A stretch of DNA of 64,000 nt from an uncultured Sutterella sp. (GTDB lineage Bacteria; Pseudomonadota; Gammaproteobacteria; Burkholderiales; Burkholderiaceae_F): assembly GCA_944392755.1 (NCBI GenBank), contig CALXXT010000070.1, positions 26,138 to 90,137 on the forward strand, read 5' to 3'. The position numbers and the translations under genes were made by a program. Positions 17,389 through 25,420 of this stretch are shown in pieces. The notes beneath the pieces are model-generated. The model was not told where the DNA came from. It worked only from the letters and a program-made list of their open reading frames with translations, and did not search any database. Every line of letters begins with the position of its first letter. Position 1 is the stretch's first letter.

Positions 17389-18471
17389 ATGTCGACCTCG
17401 GAAACGCCCACCATCTCCTTTGAAGGCGCGGTCATCGTCCTTCGCGTGCTGCAGCTCATTCCGAAGCACGGCTGGACCACCGCGAGAGAAATCCGCGAAA
17501 TTCTCGATGCGGACGGCATCCGCCTCGAAACCCGGACGATGCAGCGCATTCTGAAAACGCTCCGCGAGCACCCGGAGATCTTTCCGCTCGAAACGGAGCT
17601 CGAAGGCCGAACGCTGCGCTACCGATGGTCGCCGAGCGCCAAGGGCTTCCACCTGCCGGTGCTCTCGCCTCAGGACATGCTCCTCCTGCGTCTGGCCGAG
17701 GAACATCTGCTCTTCCAGCTTCCCTCTTCGGTGCTTGCGGGCCTGAGGCCGCTCTTTCGGGAAGCGCGCCAGCTTTCGAGCACGGCGCCGCACGTGAAGC
17801 GCGAATGCTCCTGGCTTCAGAAGGTGAAGGTCGTGAGTCCGGCGCTCTCCTTCATGCCGCCCCGCATTCGTCCGCTCGTCTTCGAGAACGTGACGCAGGC
17901 GCTTTATGAAGACAAGGTGCTCTCGATCGACTACCGCAACGCCAAGGGCCGCCTCATCAGCGCGCGGGTGATGCCGCTCGGCCTCGTTCAGCAGGATGTC
18001 CGCACATACCTCGTATGCCGATTCGAAGGCTACGAAGACACGCGGCATCTCGCGCTTCACCGCATCGAGCAGGCCCGCGTCACGGTTTTCTCGGGCGAGC
18101 GGCCTGAAGATTTCGACCTTGAGGACTACACGGCGAAGGCGCCCTTCAATTACGCCCAGGGCCGAACCATTCACCTTGAAATCTTCACCGACGATCCCGT
18201 GCTCGTCAGGAATCTCACGGAGACGCCCTTCAACCGATCGCAGAAGATTCTCCCGGACCTCACCCGCAAGACGGGCTGGAAGATCGAAGTCGACATCGAA
18301 GATTCGCTTCTTTTGGACGGCTGGCTCGCGATGCGGCGCTCCTCGATCATCGAAACGAGAAAGCGGCTCATCGCCTCATCGGGACGGCCGGCGAATCCCG
18401 TCACGAACGCGCCCGACGAGCTTGCGATCGAAAACCGACAGGTCGTGACGCGGCCGCTTGAAAGCGACTGA
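17389..18471 (+). CDS. WYL-domain transcriptional regulator
   Basis: 360 aa. The N-terminal winged helix (residues about 10-80) contains EGAVIVLRVLQLIPKHGWTT and TRTMQRILKTLREH as the recognition helix. The WYL domain (about 165-240) has LSIDYRNAKGRLISARVMPLGLV and RTYLVCRFEGYEDTRHLALHRIEQA; the eponymous Trp-Tyr-Leu is Thr-Tyr-Leu. A C-terminal WCX extension follows. WYL proteins sense nucleic-acid or nucleotide ligands and regulate diverse genes including defence systems. No defence genes lie nearby, so this is probably a housekeeping regulator. It is convergent with the M20 gene (12 bp apart). Confidence 0.88.
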   Translation: MSTSETPTISFEGAVIVLRVLQLIPKHGWTTAREIREILDADGIRLETRTMQRILKTLREHPEIFPLETELEGRTLRYRWSPSAKGFHLPVLSPQDMLLLRLAEEHLLFQLPSSVLAGLRPLFREARQLSSTAPHVKRECSWLQKVKVVSPALSFMPPRIRPLVFENVTQALYEDKVLSIDYRNAKGRLISARVMPLGLVQQDVRTYLVCRFEGYEDTRHLALHRIEQARVTVFSGERPEDFDLEDYTAKAPFNYAQGRTIHLEIFTDDPVLVRNLTETPFNRSQKILPDLTRKTGWKIEVDIEDSLLLDGWLAMRRSSIIETRKRLIASSGRPANPVTNAPDELAIENRQVVTRPLESD

Positions 18472-18483
18472 GTCCGAATCCGG

Positions 18484-19686
18484 TCAATCTTCGAGCGGAA
18501 GCCTCGCGCGGAGAATCGTTGCGAAGAGATCCGTCCACATCGGGAGCACCCGTTCGTTGAAGGAGAACTTCGGGCTGTGGAGCGGCGCCGAATGGTCCTC
18601 GTCGTCGATCCCGAGCTGAATGTAGATCCCGGGCACGGCGGCCGACATGAAGGCAAAGTCTTCGCCGCCCATGCCCGGGCGAAAATCGGTCGTCATCCGC
18701 TCCCTGCCGTAGCGCTCGGCAAGAACCGGCTCCAGTGCGGCAAAGAGTTCCGGATCGTTCATCTGCGGCGGGTAGACGCGAGCGTAGTCGAGCGAAATCG
18801 TCGTTTCGGTCGCCAAGCCGATGCCTTCGGCCGTCTCCCGCATGCGCCGCTCAATGAGGTCCTGCACCTTCGGGTCGTGCGTGCGCACCGTTCCCCGGAT
18901 CGAAACCCGCGCGGGAATCACGGTGGGCGCCTTCATGTCGCCCGCTTCAAGCGCGCAAAGGGAAACGACCGCCGAGTCGGCCGCATCGACATTTCTCGAC
19001 ACGATCGTCTGGAGCGCCAGAATCAATTCGGCCGCAGCCGGCACCGGATCAACCGTTTGGTGAGGGCGCCCTCCGTGTCCGCCCCGGCCTTCGACCACGA
19101 AAGTCGGCACGTCGACCGAAGCCATCATGGCGCCGGGCTTGACTCGAATTTCCCCGAGCGGACTCTTTCCGGCGGCATGAATCGCGAAAACTTCGCGGCA
19201 GGGATAAACCTCGAAGAGACCCTCCCGGATCATTTTGTCGGCCCCCGCGTAGCCTTCTTCACCCGGCTGAAAAATGAGAAGCACGCTTCCGGCAAATCGC
19301 CGATGACGCATCACCCAAGCCGCAAAAGCCAAAAGTCCCGCAGCGTGGCCGTCGTGTCCGCAGAGGTGCGCGCACTTGGGCACCTCGCTCGCGTACTCAA
19401 GCCCCGTCTCCTCAGCGATCGGCAGCGCATCCATGTCGGCTCGAAAGCCGATCGTCGGCCCGGGCCGCTCGCCCGGAATCAGGGCGGCGACGCCCGTACC
19501 GGCAAAGCGTCGGATCTCCTCGACGCCGAGGGTCCGAAGCGCTTGCTCAACCTTCTCGGCCGTGCGGAAGGTTTCCATTCCGATTTCAGGATGCCGGTGG
19601 AGATCGCGCCGGAACTCAACGACGAGACGCGAGGCCTCGGCTCCAATCAGATCGGCGAGCGTAGCTTGGTCGTTAAAGCGGATCAT
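18484..19686 (-). CDS. M20-family amidohydrolase (hippurate hydrolase/N-acyl amino acid deacylase type)
   Basis: 400 aa, the normal length of the M20D group. Such enzymes remove acyl groups from N-acyl amino acids (hippurate, N-acetyl amino acids) in the cytoplasm. RRDLHRHPEIGMETFRTA opens the catalytic domain. Metal ligands are visible in CGHDGHAA, FQPGEEGYAGA and HSPKFSFNE, and the dimerisation-domain segment GRGGHGGRPHQTVDPV is intact. It is monocistronic and convergent with the WYL regulator. The exact substrate cannot be told. Confidence 0.88.
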   Translation of the reverse strand: MIRFNDQATLADLIGAEASRLVVEFRRDLHRHPEIGMETFRTAEKVEQALRTLGVEEIRRFAGTGVAALIPGERPGPTIGFRADMDALPIAEETGLEYASEVPKCAHLCGHDGHAAGLLAFAAWVMRHRRFAGSVLLIFQPGEEGYAGADKMIREGLFEVYPCREVFAIHAAGKSPLGEIRVKPGAMMASVDVPTFVVEGRGGHGGRPHQTVDPVPAAAELILALQTIVSRNVDAADSAVVSLCALEAGDMKAPTVIPARVSIRGTVRTHDPKVQDLIERRMRETAEGIGLATETTISLDYARVYPPQMNDPELFAALEPVLAERYGRERMTTDFRPGMGGEDFAFMSAAVPGIYIQLGIDDEDHSAPLHSPKFSFNERVLPMWTDLFATILRARLPLED

Positions 19687-19819
19687 GGCGGGTTTTCCAA
19701 CAAGTGCGGAACAATCCGAACATTATCTCGAAACTTCGGCAAATCCCGCTTCAAGGAAGTCGCCGCATCTAGATCTCGACGAAGAGCGTTGGGGAAAACC
19801 ACTCAGCCGTCCGGAACGC

Positions 19820-19854
19820 AATGCGGCGCCTCGTCCGAAGACGGGCGCCGCATT
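19820..19854 (-). terminator. Hairpin downstream of psd, possible terminator
   Basis: AATGCGGCGCC pairs perfectly with GGCGCCGCATT (11 bp) around a 13-base loop. It lies 24 bp after the psd stop on the minus strand. No good T run follows (GCGTTCC), so termination may be weak. Confidence 0.5.
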
Positions 19855-19877
19855 CCTAAGAAAAACCGCCGCTCGGC

Positions 19878-20522
19878 TTAGAGAACGGCCAGCGTCGTCC
19901 GCACGCCGGTCACCTTCTCGCCGATAACGACGCGGGGCTCGGCGTCGAGAGGAAGATAGAGATCGACGCGGGAGCCGAAGCGGATGAAGCCGTAGCGCTC
20001 GCCGCGCTCGAGCTTGTCGCCCACGCCTGCATAGCAGACAATGCGGCGCGCGACGAGACCCGCGATCTGAATGAACGTGACGACGCGTCCTTCGGGGGTG
20101 CGCACCGTCACGGCATTGCGCTCGTTGTCGGTTGAAGCCTTGTCGAGATCGGCGCTGAAGAATTTCCCGGGAACGTACGTCACGCGCTCGACCGTGCCTT
20201 CAACGGGCGACTTTTGACTGTGCACGTTGAAGACGTTCATGAAGACCGAAATCATGAGCGCGTCCTCGCCCGTTTCCGGATTCACGGCCTTCTGCACCTT
20301 GCAGACGCGGCCGTCGACCGGACTGACCACCGCGCGGGGATCAGAAGGCGCCTCACGCACGGGATCTCGGAAGAACTGGCCGGCAAAAACAAGGAAGATG
20401 AGCGCGAGAAGCGCAAGAAAATCCCAGTCGAGCGCCCAAAGCACAAGCGCAAGCACCGCGGCGCCCGCCAGAATGGGCCAGCCCTCGCGGGCGATGATGG
20501 GATAAGAGGCGTTTCGGGACAT
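19878..20522 (-). CDS. psd: Phosphatidylserine decarboxylase proenzyme, short archaeal-type form
   Basis: 214 aa from the ATG at 20522, which has AAGGAA upstream; the open frame extends 34 codons further without membrane or family features. Psd decarboxylates phosphatidylserine to phosphatidylethanolamine. One or two N-terminal membrane helices ([16 protein letters not shown] ...) anchor it. The self-cleavage site that creates the pyruvoyl group is the Gly-Ser of [11 protein letters not shown] near the C-terminus, and [16 protein letters not shown] is the conserved core. The short form is common in betaproteobacteria. It completes the pathway with pssA and is co-directional with the AIM24-like gene. 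Confidence 0.94.
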   Translation of the reverse strand: MSRNASYPIIAREGWPILAGAAVLALVLWALDWDFLALLALIFLVFAGQFFRDPVREAPSDPRAVVSPVDGRVCKVQKAVNPETGEDALMISVFMNVFNVHSQKSPVEGTVERVTYVPGKFFSADLDKASTDNERNAVTVRTPEGRVVTFIQIAGLVARRIVCYAGVGDKLERGERYGFIRFGSRVDLYLPLDAEPRVVIGEKVTGVRTTLAVL

Positions 20523-20563
20523 TAAAAACGGTTCCTTCAAAAAGCTGCGCGTATCGTATCGAC

Positions 20564-20582
20564 CTTGCGCAGAGCGCGCAAG
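20564..20582 (-). promoter_or_regulatory. Small hairpin between the AIM24-like gene and psd
   Basis: CTTGCGC and GCGCAAG form a 7-bp stem with a 5-base loop in the 70-bp gap. It has no T run and its function is unclear. Confidence 0.3.
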
Positions 20583-20592
20583 CCGAAAGGAA

Positions 20593-21309
20593 TTATTCGT
20601 TCTTCGGAGCCTTCGACTCTTCATTCGAGCCGCTCAGCCAGTCGAGAAAGCCCGTCTTGCTGCGCGAGCAGACGTAGACCTTGCCTTCGCCCTTGAACTT
20701 GAGCACGATGCCTTCGCCGGAAAGCTGGCTCTGAACGAGCTTGCCGATCAAGCCCGAGCGCGAAGTGTTGAGCGTAAGCTCGTAGTCCAGCGCCTGATCC
20801 CAGGCGACGAGGTGCCCGTTGTCGACGAGGATCGGCCGATCACGGGAAACGTCGAGCTCGCGGATCGAGCCGAAGCCCGAAACCACCACCTCGCCTTCGC
20901 CGGCGGTGCTCATGATGAAAAGCCCGCCGCTCTCGGCCAGCAGCGCTCGGCCGATCGACTGCATCTTCGTCGTGATCTCGACGCCCTCGGTCGCCGCAAG
21001 AAAGGCGCCGTCGGAGAGGCGGTACTGACGCTCGCCGACCTTGAGAACGCGCAGATCGCCGGGAAGGTTCGGCGCGAGAAGCGCTTCTCCCGGCTCCTTT
21101 TCGGCTTCGATCCACTGCTGGAAGAACGTTTCGTCGTTCAGAACCTTTCGGGCGAGCGAACGGAAAAATCCACCCTTCATTTTCCCTTTGAGGGAGAGCG
21201 AGCGGTCCATGGCGACCATGGAACCCGACTCTGCGGCGATTTTTTCGCCGGGTTCAAGCGAGACGCGCAAAAGCGGATCAATGCCGCCGTCGAATTCGAA
21301 ACGAGCCAC
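20593..21309 (-). CDS. AIM24/TIGR00266-family protein
   Basis: 238 aa with a GTG start at 21309. I prefer this start because GGAGG lies exactly 8 bp upstream and the family typically begins with a short [AV]RFEFDGG-type segment; the upstream ATG at 21378 would add 23 residues that do not fit the family. AIM24-like proteins form a beta-barrel jelly-roll fold of unknown biochemical role (the yeast homologue is mitochondrial). [18 protein letters not shown] and [18 protein letters not shown]-like segments identify it. It sits upstream of psd and downstream of a SIMPL-domain gene. Confidence 0.85.
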   Translation of the reverse strand: MARFEFDGGIDPLLRVSLEPGEKIAAESGSMVAMDRSLSLKGKMKGGFFRSLARKVLNDETFFQQWIEAEKEPGEALLAPNLPGDLRVLKVGERQYRLSDGAFLAATEGVEITTKMQSIGRALLAESGGLFIMSTAGEGEVVVSGFGSIRELDVSRDRPILVDNGHLVAWDQALDYELTLNTSRSGLIGKLVQSQLSGEGIVLKFKGEGKVYVCSRSKTGFLDWLSGSNEESKAPKNE

Positions 21310-21317
21310 GTAGTCGT

Positions 21318-21322
21318 CCTCC
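21318..21322 (-). promoter_or_regulatory. Ribosome binding site deciding the GTG start of the AIM24-like gene
   Basis: GGAGG, 8 bp before GTG at 21309-21307. The upstream ATG at 21378 lacks a comparable site. Confidence 0.75.
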
Positions 21323-21394
21323 AATGCAAGGGACGGAACCGCCGCCCTCTCTGTGGGCAGCGGTCCGCAACGGTTCATTTTAAATGGACGCTTC

Positions 21395-22126
21395 TTAGGG
21401 CGTGATGCGCACCTGCATCGTGACGCGCAGCGTCACGTCCGCCTCGCCGGCCTCGACCTGCGGAGCGGCATCGGCCGCCGCCATGCGCGCGTTCATGAGC
21501 GCGGGCGCGGCGTAGTAGCGCACGCCGGGCGCTCCCGGCGTGGCGGACTGAATCGATTCGACGCGGACGTTCTTCTCGCCGAGGCCGAAGATTTCCGCCG
21601 TCTTCACGGCCTGTGCGGCCGCGTCGGCCATCGCCTTTTCGAAGAGCGCATCCTGCGCCGATTCTCTCGCCTGCTTCGAGACGCCGAAGGTGATCCCGTC
21701 GTACGTCATGGTGCGCGACAGCGCGGCGAGCACCTCGGGCACGCGCTTGGCGTCCTTCACGGTGACGCGCATGCGCTCGACCGAGCGCCAGGCCCCGATC
21801 TCGGGCGTTTCGCCCTCCTTGGCGCGCGAATAAACGGGATTGGTGGAGAGCGCCAGCGTTTCGACCTTCACCGCATCGCCGAAGGCCTTCATGGCTTCAG
21901 CGGCGGCGTTCCCGGCCTTGACGACTTCGTCCGACGCGCGCTTGGCGTCTCGATCCTGCACCTCCTTCGAAACGGTGATCTGCGCCTCATCGTTCGGAAG
22001 CGTCACGCTCGCCTCTCCGGTCACCGTCATGACTGCGCCCTTTTCCGCGGGAAGCGGCATCGCGGCCGCCCCCGCGGCCATCACGACGCCGACAATGAGA
22101 GCCGCCGACTCTTTCCACTTCAACAT
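21395..22126 (-). CDS. SIMPL-domain (DUF541) periplasmic protein
   Basis: 243 aa from the ATG at 22126, preceded by a strong GGAGAAGGAAG. A signal peptide (KESAALIVGVVMAAGAAAMP) indicates export to the periplasm. The mature part is one SIMPL/DUF541 domain: VTGEASVTLPNDEAQITVSKE at its start and repeated alpha-beta segments such as YDGITFGVSKQARESAQDALFEKAMADA. Homologues (YggE, BP26) oligomerise and have been linked to oxidative stress, but no activity is established. The downstream gene is the AIM24-like one, 85 bp away. Confidence 0.87.
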   Translation of the reverse strand: MLKWKESAALIVGVVMAAGAAAMPLPAEKGAVMTVTGEASVTLPNDEAQITVSKEVQDRDAKRASDEVVKAGNAAAEAMKAFGDAVKVETLALSTNPVYSRAKEGETPEIGAWRSVERMRVTVKDAKRVPEVLAALSRTMTYDGITFGVSKQARESAQDALFEKAMADAAAQAVKTAEIFGLGEKNVRVESIQSATPGAPGVRYYAAPALMNARMAAADAAPQVEAGEADVTLRVTMQVRITP

Positions 22127-22523
22127 TCTTCCTTCTCCTTCGATTGCTTTTTTCCCGAGGGCCGGGAGCGGCCCCTGCAGGGCACGGCTCCATTCCCTCG
22201 AAACCATCTTATCGGCCGCGTGCGAAAAAAATCCTCACCGAATTGAAAACAATCTTGACCGAGCCGAAATCGAGCCTCTTGGAACGAAACTCAAGGTCTT
22301 TGCTCGAAACTTTTAAGCAAAATGTCCTATGGATACGCACCGAGCGCAAAGGGTGGCGAGTTCGAAGGCGAAACTTCTCCGTTTGCAGAGGCCCGCGGGG
22401 GGCCCGCCGCTACAATCGTTCACAATCGTCGACCATTTCGCCTCCTCATGACGTCTAGGCTCGCAACCGCCGGGCGAAACCACGCACACGACGACTCCAA
22501 CAAAAACAAAACAGGACGCCCTT
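22127..22523. other. 397-bp intergenic region between the SIMPL gene and the first NSS gene
   Basis: No gene is supported. The left half is AT-richer than the surroundings. The right half has a direct repeat ACAATCGT at 22412-22419 and 22422-22429, one helical turn apart, overlapping a TACAAT that could be a -10 element. It should hold the divergent promoters of both flanking genes. Confidence 0.55.
22411..22429 (+). promoter_or_regulatory. Candidate -10 and direct repeat upstream of NSS gene 1
   Basis: TACAAT at 22411-22416 overlaps the first of two ACAATCGT copies spaced 10 bp apart. A -35 is not evident. The repeat could be an operator. Confidence 0.3.
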
Positions 22524-23858
22524 ATGTCTACATCTTCTCAGTGGAGCTCGCGCCTCGGATTCATTCTGGCTTCCGCCGGATCGGCCATCGGCCTCGGCGC
22601 GATTTGGAAGTTTCCGTTCTGGGCCGGCGCCAACGGCGGCGCCGCCTTCATCATCCCGTACATCGTCTTCACGTTCACGATCGGCGTCGTGCTGGTCATG
22701 GCGGAAATCGCCATCGGACGCCGCGGCCGCGGCTCGGTGATGAACGCCATGCGCCAGGTGGGCGGCAAGACCTTCGCCGCCCTCGGCGCCTTTGCCGTGC
22801 TCACGAGCTTCATCATCCTTTCCTACTATTCGGTCGTCGGCGGCTGGTGCGTCTCCTATCTGGTCGAGGCGCTTTCGGGCAACGTCGCCGTGGAAAGCGC
22901 CGATGCGCTCAAGGCCCGTTTCGGCGACCTGGTTTCAAACGGCTACACGAACATCGCCTGGCACCTCGTTTTCCTCACGCTCACCTGCGGCACGGTCGTG
23001 CTCGGCGTCGAGAAGGGGATCGAACGTCTTTCGAAGTATCTGATGCCGACGCTCTTCATCCTGATGATCGCGATCATCATCCGCGGGCTGACGCTCGACG
23101 GCTCTTGGGCGGGCGTCCTCTACCTCTTCAACTTCTCCTGGGATTCCGTGACGCCCTCGGCGATCCTGAACGCGATGGGCTTCACCTTCTTCTCGCTCTC
23201 GCTCGGCGCAGGGATTCTCGTCACGTACGGGGCCTATCTGCCGAAGGAAAACAACATTCCGACCTCCTCGATCTGGGTTGCGGTCCTCGCCATCCAGGCG
23301 GCGCTCCTTGCGGGCCTCATGATCATGCCGGCCGTCTTTGCCTTCGGCCTTGAGCCGAACGCCGGTCCGGGACTCGTCTTCATCACGGTTCCGATGATCT
23401 TCTCGCACGTGCCTTTCGGCGCCGTCTTCGCCGTGCTCTTCTACATCTGCCTGCTCGTCGCGGCACTTACGAGCTCGGTTTCGCTCCTTGAAGTGGTGGT
23501 CGCCTTCATGCACAACGAATGGCGCATGAGCCGTCGGGCCGCGACCTTCACGTGCTGGGTGACGCTCTTCTTCCTCGGGGCCGTTTCCGCGCTTTCTTTC
23601 GGCGTCTGGAGCGACTTTACGATCGGCGGCCGCGTCTTCTTCGACTTCCTCGACTACGTCTGCTCGAACTTCATGATGCCGATCGGCGGCCTTGCCGTGG
23701 CGGTCCTCATGGGCTGGAAGGCCTGGCCGGTCATGGCCGAAGAACTGTCCACCGCATGCGCCTACAGCCCCGCCGTCATGAAGACGATCCGAATCGCGAT
23801 CGCCTACCTCGCCCCGATCCTCGTTCTCGTGGCGATTTATCAGGGCGTGTTCGGCTGA
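22524..23858 (+). CDS. Neurotransmitter:sodium symporter (NSS) family amino-acid transporter, copy 1
   Basis: 444 aa with about 11 hydrophobic helices, the common bacterial NSS form. These transporters import amino acids (Trp, Tyr, Leu and similar) with Na+. TM1 carries the hallmark SAIGLGAIWKFPFWAG with the unwound substrate site; the residue aligned with LeuT Asn27 (a Na1 ligand) is Ala26, and LeuT Arg30 is Lys29. Copy 1 differs from its sisters in having FWAGANGGAAF where they have YMAGTNGGS. It is the first of four paralogues on the plus strand and is preceded by AGGA at 7 bp. A terminator follows. Confidence 0.92.
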   Translation: MSTSSQWSSRLGFILASAGSAIGLGAIWKFPFWAGANGGAAFIIPYIVFTFTIGVVLVMAEIAIGRRGRGSVMNAMRQVGGKTFAALGAFAVLTSFIILSYYSVVGGWCVSYLVEALSGNVAVESADALKARFGDLVSNGYTNIAWHLVFLTLTCGTVVLGVEKGIERLSKYLMPTLFILMIAIIIRGLTLDGSWAGVLYLFNFSWDSVTPSAILNAMGFTFFSLSLGAGILVTYGAYLPKENNIPTSSIWVAVLAIQAALLAGLMIMPAVFAFGLEPNAGPGLVFITVPMIFSHVPFGAVFAVLFYICLLVAALTSSVSLLEVVVAFMHNEWRMSRRAATFTCWVTLFFLGAVSALSFGVWSDFTIGGRVFFDFLDYVCSNFMMPIGGLAVAVLMGWKAWPVMAEELSTACAYSPAVMKTIRIAIAYLAPILVLVAIYQGVFG

Positions 23859-23888
23859 TCGAAATCCGTCAGTCACCCTTGAGTCCAT

Positions 23889-23927
23889 GGCCGGCGCTGA
23901 CTGCAGAGAAGTCCCGCCGGCCTTTTT
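23889..23927 (+). terminator. Rho-independent terminator after NSS copy 1
   Basis: GGCCGGCG pairs with CGCCGGCC around a 19-base loop, followed by TTTTTC. It lies 31 bp after the stop, so copies 1 and 2 are probably separate transcripts. Confidence 0.8.
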
Positions 23928-23992
23928 CTTCCGAGGCATCCGGCACGTTTTCCGAATAGCATTGGTAAAAACACCTTCAAGGACCCTTTCTC

Positions 23993-25327
23993 ATGTCGCA
24001 AGAACGCATCACCTGGACCAGCCGAATCGGCTTCGTGCTCGCCAGCGCAGGCGCAGCCGTTGGGCTCGGTGCAATTTGGAAGTTCCCTTACATGGCCGGG
24101 ACGAACGGCGGTTCGGTCTTTCTCTTCCCCTACGTGCTTCTCACCTTCACAGTGGGGCTCGTTCTCCTCATCGCGGAAATCGCCCTCGGCCGCCTCGGCA
24201 AGGGCGGGATCGTCACCACGTACCGAAAGCTTGCGGGATCGTCCTTTCTTCCCGCAGGGTACCTCGGCGTCGTCACGGGCTTTCTCGTCCTCTCCTTCTA
24301 TTCGGCGATCGGCGGATGGACCATTTCCTACTTCTGCGAGGCGCTCGTCGGCCGCGGACTCATCACGGATCAGAGCCTTCTGGGCGCGCACTTCGCCGAA
24401 TTCACGGCCGATCCCGTGATGGCGCTTGGCTTTCAGTGGCTCTTTCTCATTCTGAACGGCCTCATCGTCGCCTTCGACGTGACCAAGGGAATCGAGCGCG
24501 TGAGCAAGATCCTCATGCCGCTTCTCTTCTTTCTCATGCTTGTTCTCATCGTGCGCGGCCTCATGCTTCCCGGAGCGGGCGCGGGCGTGGAGTTTCTCTT
24601 CAAGTTCGCCCCTGAAGCCTTCACCTTCGACGCGCTCCTGCAGGCGATGGGCTTCACCTTCTTTTCGCTTTGCGTCGGGTGCGGCTGCATGATGACGTAC
24701 GGCTCCTACCTCAGCGAAGAGACGAACCTCATCCGCTCCTGCCTTTGGATCGCTTTCCTCGGCGTGCTCGCGTCGATCATGGGCGGGCTCATGATCATGC
24801 CAAGCGTCTTCGCCTTCGGCTTGGATCCGACGGCAGGCCCGGGCCTCACCTTCATCACGATGCCGGCCGTCTTCGCTCAGCTCCCCTTCGGTCAGGTCTT
24901 TGCCGTGATCTTCTACCTCTGCCTCATCGTCGCGGCGATCACCTCCTCCGTCTCGATGATCGAGATTCTCGTCGCGTTCCTCGTCGACGAAAAAGGCTGC
25001 GGCCGTCCGAAGGCGGCGGTCGTCTCCACGATTGCGCTCGCCCTGGTGGGCGCGCTCCCCTGCCTCTCCTTCGGGATCCTCGCGGACGTGAAGCTCGGCG
25101 GAAAGACCTTCTTCGACATCTTCGACTTCTTCACGAGCAACATATCTCTGCCCGTAGGAGGACTCGTCATTCTTTTCCTCGCGGGCTTCAAGTGCTGGCC
25201 GCTCGTCGAACGCTCGCTCTCGCCGACTGGAACGCTCTCGTCGGCCGCAGCGTCGACCCTTAAATTCTTCATGCGCGTCGCGGCGCCCATTTTGGTCGCA
25301 GCCGTACTGCTGAGCGGACTCCTGTAA
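23993..25327 (+). CDS. NSS family amino-acid transporter, copy 2
   Basis: 444 aa with about 11 helices. TM1 reads AAVGLGAIWKFPYMAGTNGG, with Ala27 at the LeuT Asn27 position. The central segment GIERVSKILMPLLFFLMLVLIV is shared almost word for word with copy 3, suggesting these two are the closest pair. The YNVSM-type TM6/TM8 regions are replaced by SLCVGCGCMMTYGSYL and SSVSMIEILVAFLVDE. AAGGA lies 9 bp before the ATG. It is followed by its own terminator and then by the YidC-sulfatase fusion gene. Confidence 0.92.
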   Translation: MSQERITWTSRIGFVLASAGAAVGLGAIWKFPYMAGTNGGSVFLFPYVLLTFTVGLVLLIAEIALGRLGKGGIVTTYRKLAGSSFLPAGYLGVVTGFLVLSFYSAIGGWTISYFCEALVGRGLITDQSLLGAHFAEFTADPVMALGFQWLFLILNGLIVAFDVTKGIERVSKILMPLLFFLMLVLIVRGLMLPGAGAGVEFLFKFAPEAFTFDALLQAMGFTFFSLCVGCGCMMTYGSYLSEETNLIRSCLWIAFLGVLASIMGGLMIMPSVFAFGLDPTAGPGLTFITMPAVFAQLPFGQVFAVIFYLCLIVAAITSSVSMIEILVAFLVDEKGCGRPKAAVVSTIALALVGALPCLSFGILADVKLGGKTFFDIFDFFTSNISLPVGGLVILFLAGFKCWPLVERSLSPTGTLSSAAASTLKFFMRVAAPILVAAVLLSGLL

Positions 25328-25364
25328 AAAGGACGTCTCTGGTAACATTTGACGCCGCATTGAC

Positions 25365-25394
25365 GGCCGCGCGTTATCGTGCGGCCGCCTTTTT
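25365..25394 (+). terminator. Rho-independent terminator after NSS copy 2
   Basis: GGCCGCGCG, TTAT and CGTGCGGCC form a 9-bp stem (one G-T pair), followed by GCCTTTTT. The next ATG is only about 27 bp further on. Confidence 0.75.
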
Positions 25395-25420
25395 ATCGAC
25401 CGCACCCTTTCAGCAGAAGC

